From Achromobacter sp. UMC46 (GTDB taxonomy: Bacteria; Pseudomonadota; Gammaproteobacteria; Burkholderiales; Burkholderiaceae_B), in assembly GCF_014170335.1 (NCBI RefSeq), contig NZ_LZZS01000040.1, forward strand, positions 237,987-301,986: 64,000 bases of DNA. Reading direction: 5' to 3'. The position numbers and the translations under genes were made by a program. How positions within the stretch are numbered: the stretch's first letter is position 1; each line of letters begins with the position of its first letter. The notes under the pieces are model-generated. The model was not told where the DNA came from, did not search any database, and saw only the letters and a program-made list of their open reading frames with translations. Of this stretch, positions 41,082 through 49,921 are shown in pieces.

Positions 41082-42050
41082 TCAGGCTTTGCCGAAGAGC
41101 GAGCGTAGCGCGCGAGTGAATCGCGCGCACCGCGTGTTCTGTAATAGGGCAATTGTGGTTTGGGCGGATTCCAGCTCTTTCCGAGTGGTGGCGCATTCCT
41201 GGCTGACAAACGTAAGGTCACTGTCTCGCACTTGCAGCGCGCCGGAGACTTCGGCGATATAGTCACTCATGCGGCGGATCTCGGCGCTCAGTTCCAGCAC
41301 TTCTCGCTGTTTTTCATAGAAGGCGTTGTCGCCCTCGGAAAAGAAGGCTGTCGTGCGGCCGGTGTCTGGCAACGTGATATTACTGGCTACGGCTAAGTAA
41401 TACATGGGCTCGATGGCTACCGGCGTTGCACGCGCAACACCACTATCGGTCTCCGTGAACGTCTGGACACTATCGCTGGCATCCAGCTCCAACGGCATAA
41501 GCAGGGACGTGGCTGTGACGCGCTGCCCATAGTGGCGCACATTCGTGAAATAGCGTCTCACCAACGTGTCAAACTCCGAAAAATAAAGTTCTTTGACGTG
41601 AAAGTGATTGTGATCTCCACCAGCCAGATCCGAGTAAATCTTCTTGTTGGGTGAGGACATGATCAACAACCCTTCGGGTGTCAGGACACGCCGAATCTCC
41701 GACATCATTTCTTCGTGCTGATCATGGTGTTCGATCGTTTCGAAGGAAACGACGACGTCCACACTATGGTCAGGCAGGGGAATGCATGCCGCATTGCCTT
41801 CCATGAACGTGAGGTTTGTCCGGTCGGCATACTTAGCGAGGGCATGGTTGACCGCTTCGCCTGAAATGTCTACGCCGATGACTGACTTCGCATTGCTCGA
41901 CAGCGCATACGAGCCATAGCCTTCGCCGGATGCGATGTCGAGCACGCGTTTGCCCTGGGTGTGGTTCGCACACCATTCATAGCGATGTAGGTGTTCGAGG
42001 CGGATGTCGCCTGGGAGGGTGGGAATGAAACGTTCGCCAGTAAATTCCAT
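41082..42050 (-). CDS. SAM-dependent methyltransferase with C-terminal coiled coil
   Basis: 322 residues. The methyltransferase domain (about 1-170) has VLDIASGEGYGSYALSS near residue 36, SVIGVDISGEAV near 57 and VVVSFETIEHHDQHEEMM near 98, the acidic/His pattern of class I enzymes. Residues about 243-305 form a strongly predicted coiled coil, seen as heptad-spaced hydrophobics in YEKQREVLELSAEIRRM and TTRKELESAQTTIALLQ. A methyltransferase joined to a coiled coil and encoded next to wzt resembles the principle of WbdD, the chain-terminating methyltransferase whose coiled coil acts as a length ruler. Unlike WbdD I see no kinase domain. The pairing with the adjacent Wzt, which carries a C-terminal domain, supports a chain-capping role. 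Confidence 0.8.
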   Translation of the reverse strand: MEFTGERFIPTLPGDIRLEHLHRYEWCANHTQGKRVLDIASGEGYGSYALSSNAKSVIGVDISGEAVNHALAKYADRTNLTFMEGNAACIPLPDHSVDVVVSFETIEHHDQHEEMMSEIRRVLTPEGLLIMSSPNKKIYSDLAGGDHNHFHVKELYFSEFDTLVRRYFTNVRHYGQRVTATSLLMPLELDASDSVQTFTETDSGVARATPVAIEPMYYLAVASNITLPDTGRTTAFFSEGDNAFYEKQREVLELSAEIRRMSDYIAEVSGALQVRDSDLTFVSQECATTRKELESAQTTIALLQNTRCARFTRALRSLFGKA

Positions 42051-42066
42051 GCGATTCTCTTAATAC

Positions 42067-43422
42067 TCAGTCGCTGAGCGTCAGTTTGATGGATTCCATC
42101 GGAATCCCCACTAGGCCGGTCGTTATTGAACTCGATGTGGACCGGAAAATCAGGGCTTCGTGTATCCACTGATGCTGAATGTGGTCCTGCTGGTTGCCTT
42201 CCGCTAGCGCCACGTTGATGCTGTACTCGCCGAGAGGCAGGATCGGCATCGGAAACGAGAAGGATGCAGCGAAGGAGTCCCCTGCGGGAACGCTCAGCGG
42301 AGCCTCCATGTGGGTCAAGTATGTATTGTCGCCGAACAGCACTTGCCCCAGGCGGTCTTTGATGAAGAAGCCGACGATAGGGGAAAAGACATCCTGGTGG
42401 GCGCGGCATGAAACATGCAGGCTGACGCGTTCGCCTCCAACCACCCATTGCAGCGGTTTGCCTTCTGTATCGCGCAATTGGACGTTCTCTATGCTTGCGC
42501 CGCCCTTGCCGAATGCTTTGGCATTTTCTTCAAAAGTGAACAGCTGTATGTCGTTCCTGAACTGGGTTTGGTTCAAGAAATCTAGTCGCATGTCGCGAAA
42601 GACGGGAGGGGGAGCCTCCGCGATCTGTTTAGGGCTGTCCGACACCGTTGCTGCTTTCGTCGACGGTGCAGCGCTTGGCCCTTGTTGCGCTTCATATATA
42701 TCGGCCATATAAGCCGCGCTGATTTCCTTGGGTGTGCCCGACATGCGCAGGACGCCCTTGTCCAGCCAGTAGGCGCGTTGACACAAGGAGGTTACGGCGC
42801 CGATGTCGTGGCTGACGAAGAGAATAGTGCCATTTTCCTGAAAACGGCGTAGAAAGCGCATGCACTTCTGCGTGAAGACCGCGTCGCCGACTGCGAGCGC
42901 TTCGTCGATGACGAGTATATCAGCGCTAACGTGTGCCACGACAGCGAAAGCCAACCGCACATACATGCCGCTGGAGTATGTCTTGACCGGCTGTTCGATA
43001 AAGTCGCCGATGTCGGCGAACGCGGCGATGTCGTCGAAACGGTCGGTGATCTCTTCCTCGCTCAGGCCAAGCATCGCGGCGTTCAGGTAGACGTTCTCGC
43101 GCCCCGTGAATTCGGGATTGAAACCCGAGCCCAATTCCAATAGCGCCGCGACTCGGCCATGTGTCGCAATCGTTCCAGTCGTGGAATTGAGCGTGCCGCA
43201 AATCAATTGCAGCAAAGTGGATTTGCCGCTACCGTTACGGCCGATGAGTCCAATGGTTTCTCCTTTCCGGATCTCCATCGACAATGTTCGCAGCGCCCAG
43301 AACTCCTTGTAGTATTGCTTGCGCTTGCCGAAGAGCATCTGCAGGAGACGGTCTCGTGGTTTGTCGAATATATGGTAGCTCTTGCTGAGCCCGTCGATCT
43401 TGACGGCGATATCAGAGGACAT
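42067..43422 (-). CDS. wzt: O-antigen ABC transporter ATPase with C-terminal carbohydrate-binding domain
   Basis: 451 residues. The ATPase domain (about 1-240) has Walker A GRNGSGKST (61-69), signature TYSSGMYVRL near 148 and Walker B DILVIDEAL near 168. After a charged linker rich in Ala and Pro (about 250-285), a C-terminal beta-rich domain (about 300-445) follows, with GEYSINVALAEG near its end, the hallmark of Wzt proteins that recognise a modified non-reducing end of the O-chain. That tail allows export only of capped polymer. ATG 43422 lies inside the end of wzm by eleven bases. No housekeeping ABC transporter has this tail. Confidence 0.93.
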   Translation of the reverse strand: MSSDIAVKIDGLSKSYHIFDKPRDRLLQMLFGKRKQYYKEFWALRTLSMEIRKGETIGLIGRNGSGKSTLLQLICGTLNSTTGTIATHGRVAALLELGSGFNPEFTGRENVYLNAAMLGLSEEEITDRFDDIAAFADIGDFIEQPVKTYSSGMYVRLAFAVVAHVSADILVIDEALAVGDAVFTQKCMRFLRRFQENGTILFVSHDIGAVTSLCQRAYWLDKGVLRMSGTPKEISAAYMADIYEAQQGPSAAPSTKAATVSDSPKQIAEAPPPVFRDMRLDFLNQTQFRNDIQLFTFEENAKAFGKGGASIENVQLRDTEGKPLQWVVGGERVSLHVSCRAHQDVFSPIVGFFIKDRLGQVLFGDNTYLTHMEAPLSVPAGDSFAASFSFPMPILPLGEYSINVALAEGNQQDHIQHQWIHEALIFRSTSSSITTGLVGIPMESIKLTLSD

Positions 43423-44233
43423 CGGCAAATCCTTTGCGCGTTTTCTGGAACCAAAAGAATCCCAACCAGGCCACGGCACCGCTAACCACCATCAATATGG
43501 CCCAGTGCCTGATGTCCGGCAGCACGCCGAAGATTAGCAAGTTGCGGCTTTCTTCGATCAGGTATGCGAGCGGGTTCAAGTTGACCAGAATCTGGTACCT
43601 CTCAGGCAATGCGCTGATCGGATAAAAGACCGGCGACATGAACAAGAGCACAGTGGTCAGCATGCTGGTGATCTGGCCGATGTCGCGTACGTACACTCCT
43701 AGCGCCGACAGGAACCAGCTGATGCCCAGCGTGCCTAGGATCAACGGGACGAGAAGGAATGGGAACAGCAGTGCAGTCCAGGGCAGCTCGTGCTGCAGGA
43801 GGATGCGGGCGACCAGGAGCACAATCAGGCTGATGCAGGTGTGGAATAGCGCCGCTCCGAAGGCAACCCAAGGCAAGATTTCCAGCGGGAAAATAACTTT
43901 CTTCACATAGTTGACATTGTTCAGGATCAGACTGGGAGCGCGGAGCACGCATTCTGCGAACAAGCCGTGCACGATGAGCCCGACGAACAGGATTAGCGCG
44001 AATTCCGTCTTACTGCCTTCGGTGCTTCCACCCCACCGCGCGTTGAAGACCACCGAGAAGATGAACGTATAGATCGTCAGCATCAGGATGGGGTTGAAAA
44101 AGGACCAGGCCAGGCCCATCACAGATCCGCGGTACCGGCCAATAACCTCGCGCTTCGTCAACGCAAGAATAAGGGAGCGGTTGCGCCACAGGCTAGCGAC
44201 CATTTCGCGCCCGCTGCTTGAATATTGCTGCAT
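43412..44233 (-). CDS. wzm: O-antigen ABC transporter permease
   Basis: 273 residues with six transmembrane helices in the ABC-2 fold. The N-terminal amphipathic region includes LWRNRSLILALTKREVIGRYRGS, followed by LGLAWSFFNPILMLTIYTFIFS-type first helix (KREVIGRYRGSVMGLAWSF). ALPERYQILVNLNPLAYLIEESRNLL near residue 215 is the conserved family segment. With Wzt it exports the undecaprenyl-linked polysaccharide across the inner membrane. It lies ten bases after the galE stop and its stop is overlapped by wzt. Confidence 0.93.
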   Translation of the reverse strand: MQQYSSSGREMVASLWRNRSLILALTKREVIGRYRGSVMGLAWSFFNPILMLTIYTFIFSVVFNARWGGSTEGSKTEFALILFVGLIVHGLFAECVLRAPSLILNNVNYVKKVIFPLEILPWVAFGAALFHTCISLIVLLVARILLQHELPWTALLFPFLLVPLILGTLGISWFLSALGVYVRDIGQITSMLTTVLLFMSPVFYPISALPERYQILVNLNPLAYLIEESRNLLIFGVLPDIRHWAILMVVSGAVAWLGFFWFQKTRKGFADVL

Positions 44234-44242
44234 ATTGCGCTC

Positions 44243-45256
44243 CTACGACTCGGGGTATCCGTCGGGGTTCTCGATCTGCCAGCGCCAGTGGTCCGCGCAC
44301 ATGTCGGACAGTTGGCGCTTGGCTTTCCAGCCGAGGATCTGCTCAGCATGACCGACAGCGGCGTAGGACTGGGCGACGTCGCCAAGCCTGCGCTCAACGA
44401 TCTTATAGGGGATCTCGCGTTGTGAAACCAGGGAGAACGCGTTGATCAGTTCCAGTACAGAGGTGCCGCGACCTGTTCCAAGGTTGACTGTGAGCATGCC
44501 ACCTTGCCGTTGCAGGCCACGTAATGCGGCGACGTGGCCTTCGGCGAGATCCATGACGTGTACGTAGTCGCGCAGGCCGGTGCCATCGCGGGTCGGATAA
44601 TCGCCGCCAAACACATTCAGCTGCTCGCGGTGGCCGACTGCGACTTGTGCGATGTATGGCATCAGGTTGGCGGGTACGCCGACCGGGTCTTCGCCGATGC
44701 GGCCGCTTTCATGTGCACCGACCGGGTTGAAATACCGCAGCCGGGCGATCCGCCACTGGTTGTCCGAGGCATAAAGGTCGGCCAGGATATCTTCGATGAA
44801 GAGCTTGCTGCGGCCATATGGATTGGTCGCGGAGCGGGAATTATCCTCGGGTATCGGTACGTCGCTGCAATCGCCATACACCGTCGCAGATGAGGAGAAG
44901 ACAAGTGTCCTCACCGCTGCGGCAGTCATCGCCTCGAGTAGGCACAATGTACCCCCGACGTTATTGTCGTAATAGGAAATTGGCGACTTGTTCGATTCCC
45001 CCACGGCTTTTAGACCTGCGAAATGCAGGACGGCACTGATCTTGAATGTGTTGAATACCCGTGTGAGCGTCGCTTTGTCGCGGATATCGCCCTTTTCGAA
45101 TTGGACGACGTTCGGGCAGATTTCCCGCAGGCGCTCGAGCACGGCGGCTTTCGAATTGCTCAGATTGTCCAGGATTACGAGATCCTGCCCCGCGTCCGAG
45201 AGTGAAACGCAAGTGTGAGATCCGATATAGCCCAGGCCGCCAGTCACGAGAATCAT
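44243..45256 (-). CDS. galE: UDP-glucose 4-epimerase
   Basis: 337 residues, standard GalE length. Nucleotide motif GGLGYIGSHTC at the N-terminus, the SSSATVYGD catalytic strand near residue 123 and YGRSKLFIE with the Tyr/Lys pair near 148. NAD-dependent extended SDR; interconverts UDP-Glc and UDP-Gal, possibly UDP-GlcNAc and UDP-GalNAc. Its ATG overlaps the rfbC stop by four bases. Within the operon it likely supplies a galactose-type sugar for the O-chain or core. Confidence 0.93.
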   Translation of the reverse strand: MILVTGGLGYIGSHTCVSLSDAGQDLVILDNLSNSKAAVLERLREICPNVVQFEKGDIRDKATLTRVFNTFKISAVLHFAGLKAVGESNKSPISYYDNNVGGTLCLLEAMTAAAVRTLVFSSSATVYGDCSDVPIPEDNSRSATNPYGRSKLFIEDILADLYASDNQWRIARLRYFNPVGAHESGRIGEDPVGVPANLMPYIAQVAVGHREQLNVFGGDYPTRDGTGLRDYVHVMDLAEGHVAALRGLQRQGGMLTVNLGTGRGTSVLELINAFSLVSQREIPYKIVERRLGDVAQSYAAVGHAEQILGWKAKRQLSDMCADHWRWQIENPDGYPES

Positions 45257-45801
45257 GGGAACACCTCTGACTCTGCCAGGCTGGTGCCCTTCAGATCTTT
45301 CTCGGACATAACTGGCGTATCACCTTGCAGAGGCCAGTCGATGCCAATCGAGGGGTCGTTCCAGCTGACGCAGCGCTCGTGCTTGGGGGCGTAATAGTCC
45401 GTCGTTTTATAGAGAAATTCAGCGTGGTCCGACAACACTAGGAAACCGTGCGCGAATCCTTCCGGCACCCACATTTGACGCTTATTCTCGGCAGACAGAA
45501 TAGTTCCCACCCACTGCCCAAAAGTGCGCGAGGATTGGCGCATGTCAACTGCGACATCAAAGACAGCGCCTTCGCTTACCCGCACAAGCTTACCTTGAGC
45601 CTGCTGAATTTGGTAATGCAAACCGCGTAAGACCCCTTTGGAGGAACGGGAATGATTGTCCTGAACAAAGTCGCGCCGTATGCCGGTAGCTTCTTCAAAT
45701 ACCTTCTTGTTGAAACTCTCGAAGAAAAAGCCACGTGCATCCCCGTACACCCGGGGTTCAAAAATCAAGACGTCGGGAATGGCCTGCTTGAATACATTCA
45801 T
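45253..45801 (-). CDS. rfbC: dTDP-4-dehydrorhamnose 3,5-epimerase
   Basis: 182 residues of the RmlC cupin: DARGFFFESFNKKVFEEATG near residue 22, the catalytic His in LRGLHYQIQQAQGKLVRV near residue 60 and the MWVPEGFAHGFLVLSD strand near residue 115. It epimerises dTDP-4-keto-6-deoxyglucose at C3 and C5 towards L-rhamnose. The ATG at 45801 overlaps the rfbA stop; length and start agree with homologues. A longer frame upstream is open but antisense-type extension only. Confidence 0.95.
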   Translation of the reverse strand: MNVFKQAIPDVLIFEPRVYGDARGFFFESFNKKVFEEATGIRRDFVQDNHSRSSKGVLRGLHYQIQQAQGKLVRVSEGAVFDVAVDMRQSSRTFGQWVGTILSAENKRQMWVPEGFAHGFLVLSDHAEFLYKTTDYYAPKHERCVSWNDPSIGIDWPLQGDTPVMSEKDLKGTSLAESEVFP

Positions 45802-46682
45802 TAATAAACCTTTTCGACCAGCAGCCGCTTGAGATATTGGCCATAGCCATTCTTGGCCAGCGGCGCAGCTAGTTTTTCCAAGTCTTGGGCGGAAATCCAC
45901 TTTTGGCGGAACGCGATCTCCTCGGGGCAGGCGACTTTCAGGCCCTGGCGATTCTCAAGCGTAGCAATAAACTGACTTGCTTCAAGCAGCGACTCGTGTG
46001 TGCCGGTATCTAGCCAAGCGTAGCCGCGGCCCATGATTTCTACTGAGAGCCGGTCCATTTCCAGGTATGCGCGGTTCACATCGGTGATTTCGAGTTCGCC
46101 ACGAGCGGAGGGTTTGATGCTCTTAGCGATATCTACAACTTCGTTGTCGTAGAAGTACAAGCCGGTCACCGCGTAGTTCGACTTTGGTTGGGCGGGCTTT
46201 TCATCCAGAGACAGTACACGACCACTTTGGTCGAATTCGGCTACTCCATAACGCTCCGGATCATGCACGTGGTATGCGAATACGCTGGCGCCATCGGGGC
46301 GCGAGTCAGCACTTTCCAGAATGCGTTGGAAATCGTGGCCATAAAAGATGTTGTCCCCAAGTACCAAGGCCGAATTGGCGTTGCCAATAAAGGATTCGCC
46401 AATGATGAATGCTTGGGCCAGGCCGTCGGGAGACGGTTGCACCGCATATTCAAGATTGAGTCCCCATTGTGACCCATCGCCCAGCAATTGTTGAAATCGC
46501 GGAGTGTCCTGAGGCGTTGAGATGACGAGAATGTCGCGGATGCCTGCCAGCATCAGCGTGGTCAGTGGATAGTAAATCATCGGCTTATCGAACACCGGCA
46601 GCAATTGCTTGCTGATGGCGAGCGTCGCCGGATGTAGACGGGTGCCGGAACCCCCTGCCAGTATTATGCCTTTGCGCGTCAT
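45801..46682 (-). CDS. rfbA: Glucose-1-phosphate thymidylyltransferase
   Basis: 293 residues; N-terminal GIILAGGSGTRLHPATLAISKQLLP is the nucleotidyltransferase loop with the activating Arg and Lys, followed by PMIYYPLTTLMLAGIRDIL. The magnesium site lies in LVLGDNIFYGHDF near residue 110. It forms dTDP-glucose, the first step of dTDP-L-rhamnose synthesis. The start codon overlaps the rfbD stop (ATGA). Confidence 0.96.
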   Translation of the reverse strand: MTRKGIILAGGSGTRLHPATLAISKQLLPVFDKPMIYYPLTTLMLAGIRDILVISTPQDTPRFQQLLGDGSQWGLNLEYAVQPSPDGLAQAFIIGESFIGNANSALVLGDNIFYGHDFQRILESADSRPDGASVFAYHVHDPERYGVAEFDQSGRVLSLDEKPAQPKSNYAVTGLYFYDNEVVDIAKSIKPSARGELEITDVNRAYLEMDRLSVEIMGRGYAWLDTGTHESLLEASQFIATLENRQGLKVACPEEIAFRQKWISAQDLEKLAAPLAKNGYGQYLKRLLVEKVY

Positions 46683-47575
46683 GTTGGAATTCCGAGTTTG
46701 ATGAGTTGGTCGATGGCGCGGTTAGTATGCGCGGTCCAATGTGGCAGTTGCAGTTGCAGTGCTTGCGACAGCTTGCTGGTATCCAGTCTGGAATTCTGCG
46801 GTCGTTTCGCTGGAGTAGGGTAATCCGTCGTCGGAATTGCGTTGATCTGATCGGCGGTGAGTTGCAGCTCGACTCCGCGCGCGGACGCTTGGGAGACGAT
46901 GTAGCGTGCGAATTCACACCAGGTTGCCGTGCCGGAGGCGGTCAGGTGATAGATGCCTTCGGCCATCTGATTATGACGATAGCTGCAGAGGGCAAGCGAG
47001 GTGACATCCGCAATCAACTCCGCCGAGGTAGGGGCGCCAAACTGATCTGCTACCACGTTCAAGCTGGTCTTGGTGCGCGCCAGGCGCAAGATTGTTTTCA
47101 GGAAGTTGCCACCCTGCGAAGAAAACACCCAGCTTGTGCGGAAGATGAACGCCTTGCAGCCGCTTTCGAGAATTGCTGTCTCGCCAGCCAACTTGGTTGC
47201 GCCGTAGACGCTTTGCGGCCGAGTCGGATGAGCTTCCGTATATCGGTCCTCAGCGGTGCCATCGAAAACGTAATCTGTGGAATAGTGGACCAGCAGGCAG
47301 TTGTGAGCCTGGGCGTGTCGCGCTAGGACCGAAACGGCACGGGCATTGATCTGCGCAGCGGTTTCCTGATCGCTTTCGGCCTTGTCCACGGCAGTATAAG
47401 CCGCGGCGTTGACGATAATTTCCGGTTTGTGCGCTTCCAACACCGCCTGGAGCGTGTCTATGTTGTTCAAGTCGGCACCATCTCGGCCGAGCGCTTGCAG
47501 TTCACCCAACGGGAGAAGAGTACGCTGCAATTCCTGGCCTACTTGGCCATCTTTGCCGAGGAGTAGAATTCTCAC
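46679..47575 (-). CDS. rfbD: dTDP-4-dehydrorhamnose reductase
   Basis: 298 residues from GTG 47575. The N-terminal RILLLGKDGQVGQEL is the RmlD Rossmann loop, NAAAYTAVDKAESD near residue 65 is the family core, and YGATKLAGE near 128 holds the catalytic Tyr/Lys. It reduces dTDP-4-keto-L-rhamnose to dTDP-L-rhamnose. I prefer GTG 47575, which has GAGGA upstream and matches the family N-terminus, over a TTG twelve bases earlier that would overlap the upstream stop. Confidence 0.94.
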   Translation of the reverse strand: MRILLLGKDGQVGQELQRTLLPLGELQALGRDGADLNNIDTLQAVLEAHKPEIIVNAAAYTAVDKAESDQETAAQINARAVSVLARHAQAHNCLLVHYSTDYVFDGTAEDRYTEAHPTRPQSVYGATKLAGETAILESGCKAFIFRTSWVFSSQGGNFLKTILRLARTKTSLNVVADQFGAPTSAELIADVTSLALCSYRHNQMAEGIYHLTASGTATWCEFARYIVSQASARGVELQLTADQINAIPTTDYPTPAKRPQNSRLDTSKLSQALQLQLPHWTAHTNRAIDQLIKLGIPT

Positions 47576-47583
47576 GGGAGTCC

Positions 47584-48507
47584 TCAAAGCTTGTTGAATA
47601 TGACAGCCAGGATCATGCCAATATTTCCTAAGGCTGTTTGGCGATAAATGCCCGTTGACCTGAATTTTTGAATCCGCTTCAGTAGGCTGCTTTCGCGCGC
47701 GCTACTGAATTGATCCAGCAGCTTGATATTCGAAGGCGTCATCTGCCCCCGCAATTGCACTAAGGCGTCTATGTTGCGCTCATTCCATTCTTTCAGATGG
47801 CCCCTGAAGAGCATGCGGATACGGGTCAACCTCGCCAGCAATCCACGGTTGGCGCCGATCAGATTGCTGGTGTGCTGCCGGTAACGCAGTGATGGCCGGG
47901 GGTCATATCGCACTTTGCCGCCACAGGCGGTCACGGCGAGATAAACCCACCAATCATGCGCTGCAACATCAACGAGCGGGCCTGCCTGCAGCAATAACCG
48001 ACGAGCCGCGTCGTTGAAAACCATCGTATTGCCCCCGGCAATATTCTGAGCAAGAGAATTTTCAAACGCTGGCTGCCTTTCAAATAATGGAGAAAGACCG
48101 ATGGGTTGGTTCGCTTCATTAACCAACTGTGTGCGCGTGCAATATAATGCCGGCGTATCCGAGGGAATGGTTTTTAACCATTCTATGGCGTACTGGAGCT
48201 TCTCGGCATGCCAGATATCATCCTGATCGGAAAAAGAATAATAATCAGCCTGTACTTGAATGTTGCAAGTCAGCGACATGAAATTTCCAACAAACCCACG
48301 CCGAGGCCCTTCATAGACGTTCAGTTTGTCAGCGCCCCACTTAAGGCGGTAATTGGCAAGCATCTCTCGAGTACTGTCGACGGATCCGTCATCGGACACG
48401 GCCAATACCCAGTCGGTGTGGGTTTGTGCCGCGAACGAATCCAATTGATCGGCCAAATATTTTTCGCCCTGGTAGGTACAGAGAAGGATGGCAATTCTTT
48501 CACTCAC
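47584..48507 (-). CDS. Rhamnosyltransferase-like GT2 family glycosyltransferase
   Basis: 307 residues. GT-A signatures: IAILLCTYQGEKYLADQLDSF, VSDDGSVDSTREML near residue 37 and FSDQDDIWHAEKLQYAIEWL near residue 92. This set (SDQDD-x-W) is typical of the WbbL/RgpB-like rhamnosyl- and hexosyltransferases. Its position between rfbB and rfbD indicates it likely uses dTDP-L-rhamnose. A C-terminal region of about 60 residues is basic and probably contacts membrane. The stop overlaps the alternative start of rfbD. Confidence 0.87.
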   Translation of the reverse strand: MSERIAILLCTYQGEKYLADQLDSFAAQTHTDWVLAVSDDGSVDSTREMLANYRLKWGADKLNVYEGPRRGFVGNFMSLTCNIQVQADYYSFSDQDDIWHAEKLQYAIEWLKTIPSDTPALYCTRTQLVNEANQPIGLSPLFERQPAFENSLAQNIAGGNTMVFNDAARRLLLQAGPLVDVAAHDWWVYLAVTACGGKVRYDPRPSLRYRQHTSNLIGANRGLLARLTRIRMLFRGHLKEWNERNIDALVQLRGQMTPSNIKLLDQFSSARESSLLKRIQKFRSTGIYRQTALGNIGMILAVIFNKL

Positions 48508-48672
48508 GACTGCTCGTATATATGGTTATCGGGCATTGGCTTGGCCCGTGGCGGTTGCGAGGGACGGCTACGTCATCGGAGGATGGTGGACGATCAGGGT
48601 CACCATGGCACGATATCAAGCGGTGTAAGCGGACGTATCGCCATCGTGCCAGCGCAGAATCCAGCGCCGCGC

Positions 48673-49734
48673 TTAGACCGTATATTGTTTGTTTACCCAG
48701 TCGCGATATGCGCCGCTGGTCACATTGGCTACCCATTGCTGGTTGTCCAAATACCAGAGAACCGTCTTTCTGATGCCGGTTTCAAACGTTTCCGATGGCG
48801 TCCAGCCCAATTCGCGTTGCAGACGAGTGGCATCAATCGCGTAGCGGCGATCATGTCCCGGGCGGTCTTGCACATAGGTAATTTGAGTAGTGTACGACTG
48901 ACCATCCTTCCGCGGGCTGAGTTCATCCAGCAGTGTGCATAGGACGTGCACGACTTCAAGGTTGGTTTTCTCGTTCCAGCCGCCGACATTGTATGTCTCG
49001 CCGGTTTTTCCGGCTGCCAGTACGCGACGGATGGCCCGGCAATGATCGGCGACGTACAACCAGTCGCGGATCTGCTGACCATCTCCGTAAATCGGCAGGG
49101 ACTTGCCGGCCAGCGCGTTGTGAATAACGAGGGGGATCAGTTTCTCAGGGAAATGATACGGTCCGTAGTTGTTCGAACAGTTGGTGGTCAGTACTGGAAG
49201 CCCGTAGGTGTGGTGGTAGGCGCGCACCAAATGATCGCTGGCGGCCTTGCTGGCCGAGTACGGGCTGTTCGGCTCATATTGGTTGGTCTCGCGAAACGCG
49301 GGGTCATCCTTTTCAAGCGAGCCATAGACCTCGTCGGTCGACACGTGCAATAAGCGAAAATCCCGCTTTTCCTGCTCGGGTAGCTCGGACCAGTACGCGC
49401 GCACCGCTTCCAGCAAATGGAAGGTGCCGACGATATTGGTCTGAATGAACTCGCCGGGGCCGTGGATCGATCGGTCGACGTGAGATTCTGCCGCGAAATT
49501 CACAACCGCGCGGGGCTTGTGCTTGGCCAGCAATGCTGTCATCAACGTGACATCGCTAATGTCGCCATGAACCAATTCATGGTTCGGGTTCCCGGCAAGC
49601 GATGCCAGATTTTCCGGATTGCCTGCATAGGTGAGCTTGTCGAGCGTAATGACCGGCTCGCTGCTTGAATCGAACCAGTCCAGAACAAAGTTCGAACCGA
49701 TGAAGCCGGCTCCGCCGGTGACAATAATACTCAT
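48673..49734 (-). CDS. rfbB: dTDP-glucose 4,6-dehydratase
   Basis: 353 residues, normal RmlB size. GGAGFIGSNFV at the N-terminus, the dehydratase active site HVSTDEVYGSLE near residue 133 and YSASKAASD near residue 160 with the Tyr/Lys. It converts dTDP-glucose to dTDP-4-keto-6-deoxyglucose. It is the first gene of the twelve-gene minus-strand operon, and a candidate sigma-70 promoter lies about 120 bases upstream. The following 165-base gap before the glycosyltransferase shows no gene I can support. Confidence 0.96.
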   Translation of the reverse strand: MSIIVTGGAGFIGSNFVLDWFDSSSEPVITLDKLTYAGNPENLASLAGNPNHELVHGDISDVTLMTALLAKHKPRAVVNFAAESHVDRSIHGPGEFIQTNIVGTFHLLEAVRAYWSELPEQEKRDFRLLHVSTDEVYGSLEKDDPAFRETNQYEPNSPYSASKAASDHLVRAYHHTYGLPVLTTNCSNNYGPYHFPEKLIPLVIHNALAGKSLPIYGDGQQIRDWLYVADHCRAIRRVLAAGKTGETYNVGGWNEKTNLEVVHVLCTLLDELSPRKDGQSYTTQITYVQDRPGHDRRYAIDATRLQRELGWTPSETFETGIRKTVLWYLDNQQWVANVTSGAYRDWVNKQYTV

Positions 49735-49855
49735 TCTTTATTGGGTCCTTGAGGTCTGAGCGTGGCGCGCAAACCCGCTCGATAACCCGTCATTATGCCG
49801 CAATTGTGCTTTTCTCACCTGAAAAATGAAACAAAATGTGGGCTGAAATAGGCGT

Positions 49856-49885
49856 GTTACAAGGACCGTGGCCGGCAAGTGTCAA
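49856..49885 (-). promoter_or_regulatory. Candidate promoter of the rfbB-led polysaccharide operon
   Basis: On the minus strand a perfect -35 TTGACA (49880-49885) is followed after 18 bases by TGTAAC (49856-49861, four of six matches to -10). A second -10-like CATAAT (49792-49797) lies nearer the gene without a good -35. No ops/JUMPStart (GGCGGTAG) element was seen in this region. Confidence 0.4.
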
Positions 49886-49921
49886 GTTTCAAGCGGCATG
49901 CCTTGCAATTCATCTCACGAG

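Noticed and set aside
25684..49921. Mobile element or integrase bringing in the polysaccharide island
   Set aside because: No transposase, integrase, att-like direct repeat or tRNA was found at either edge.
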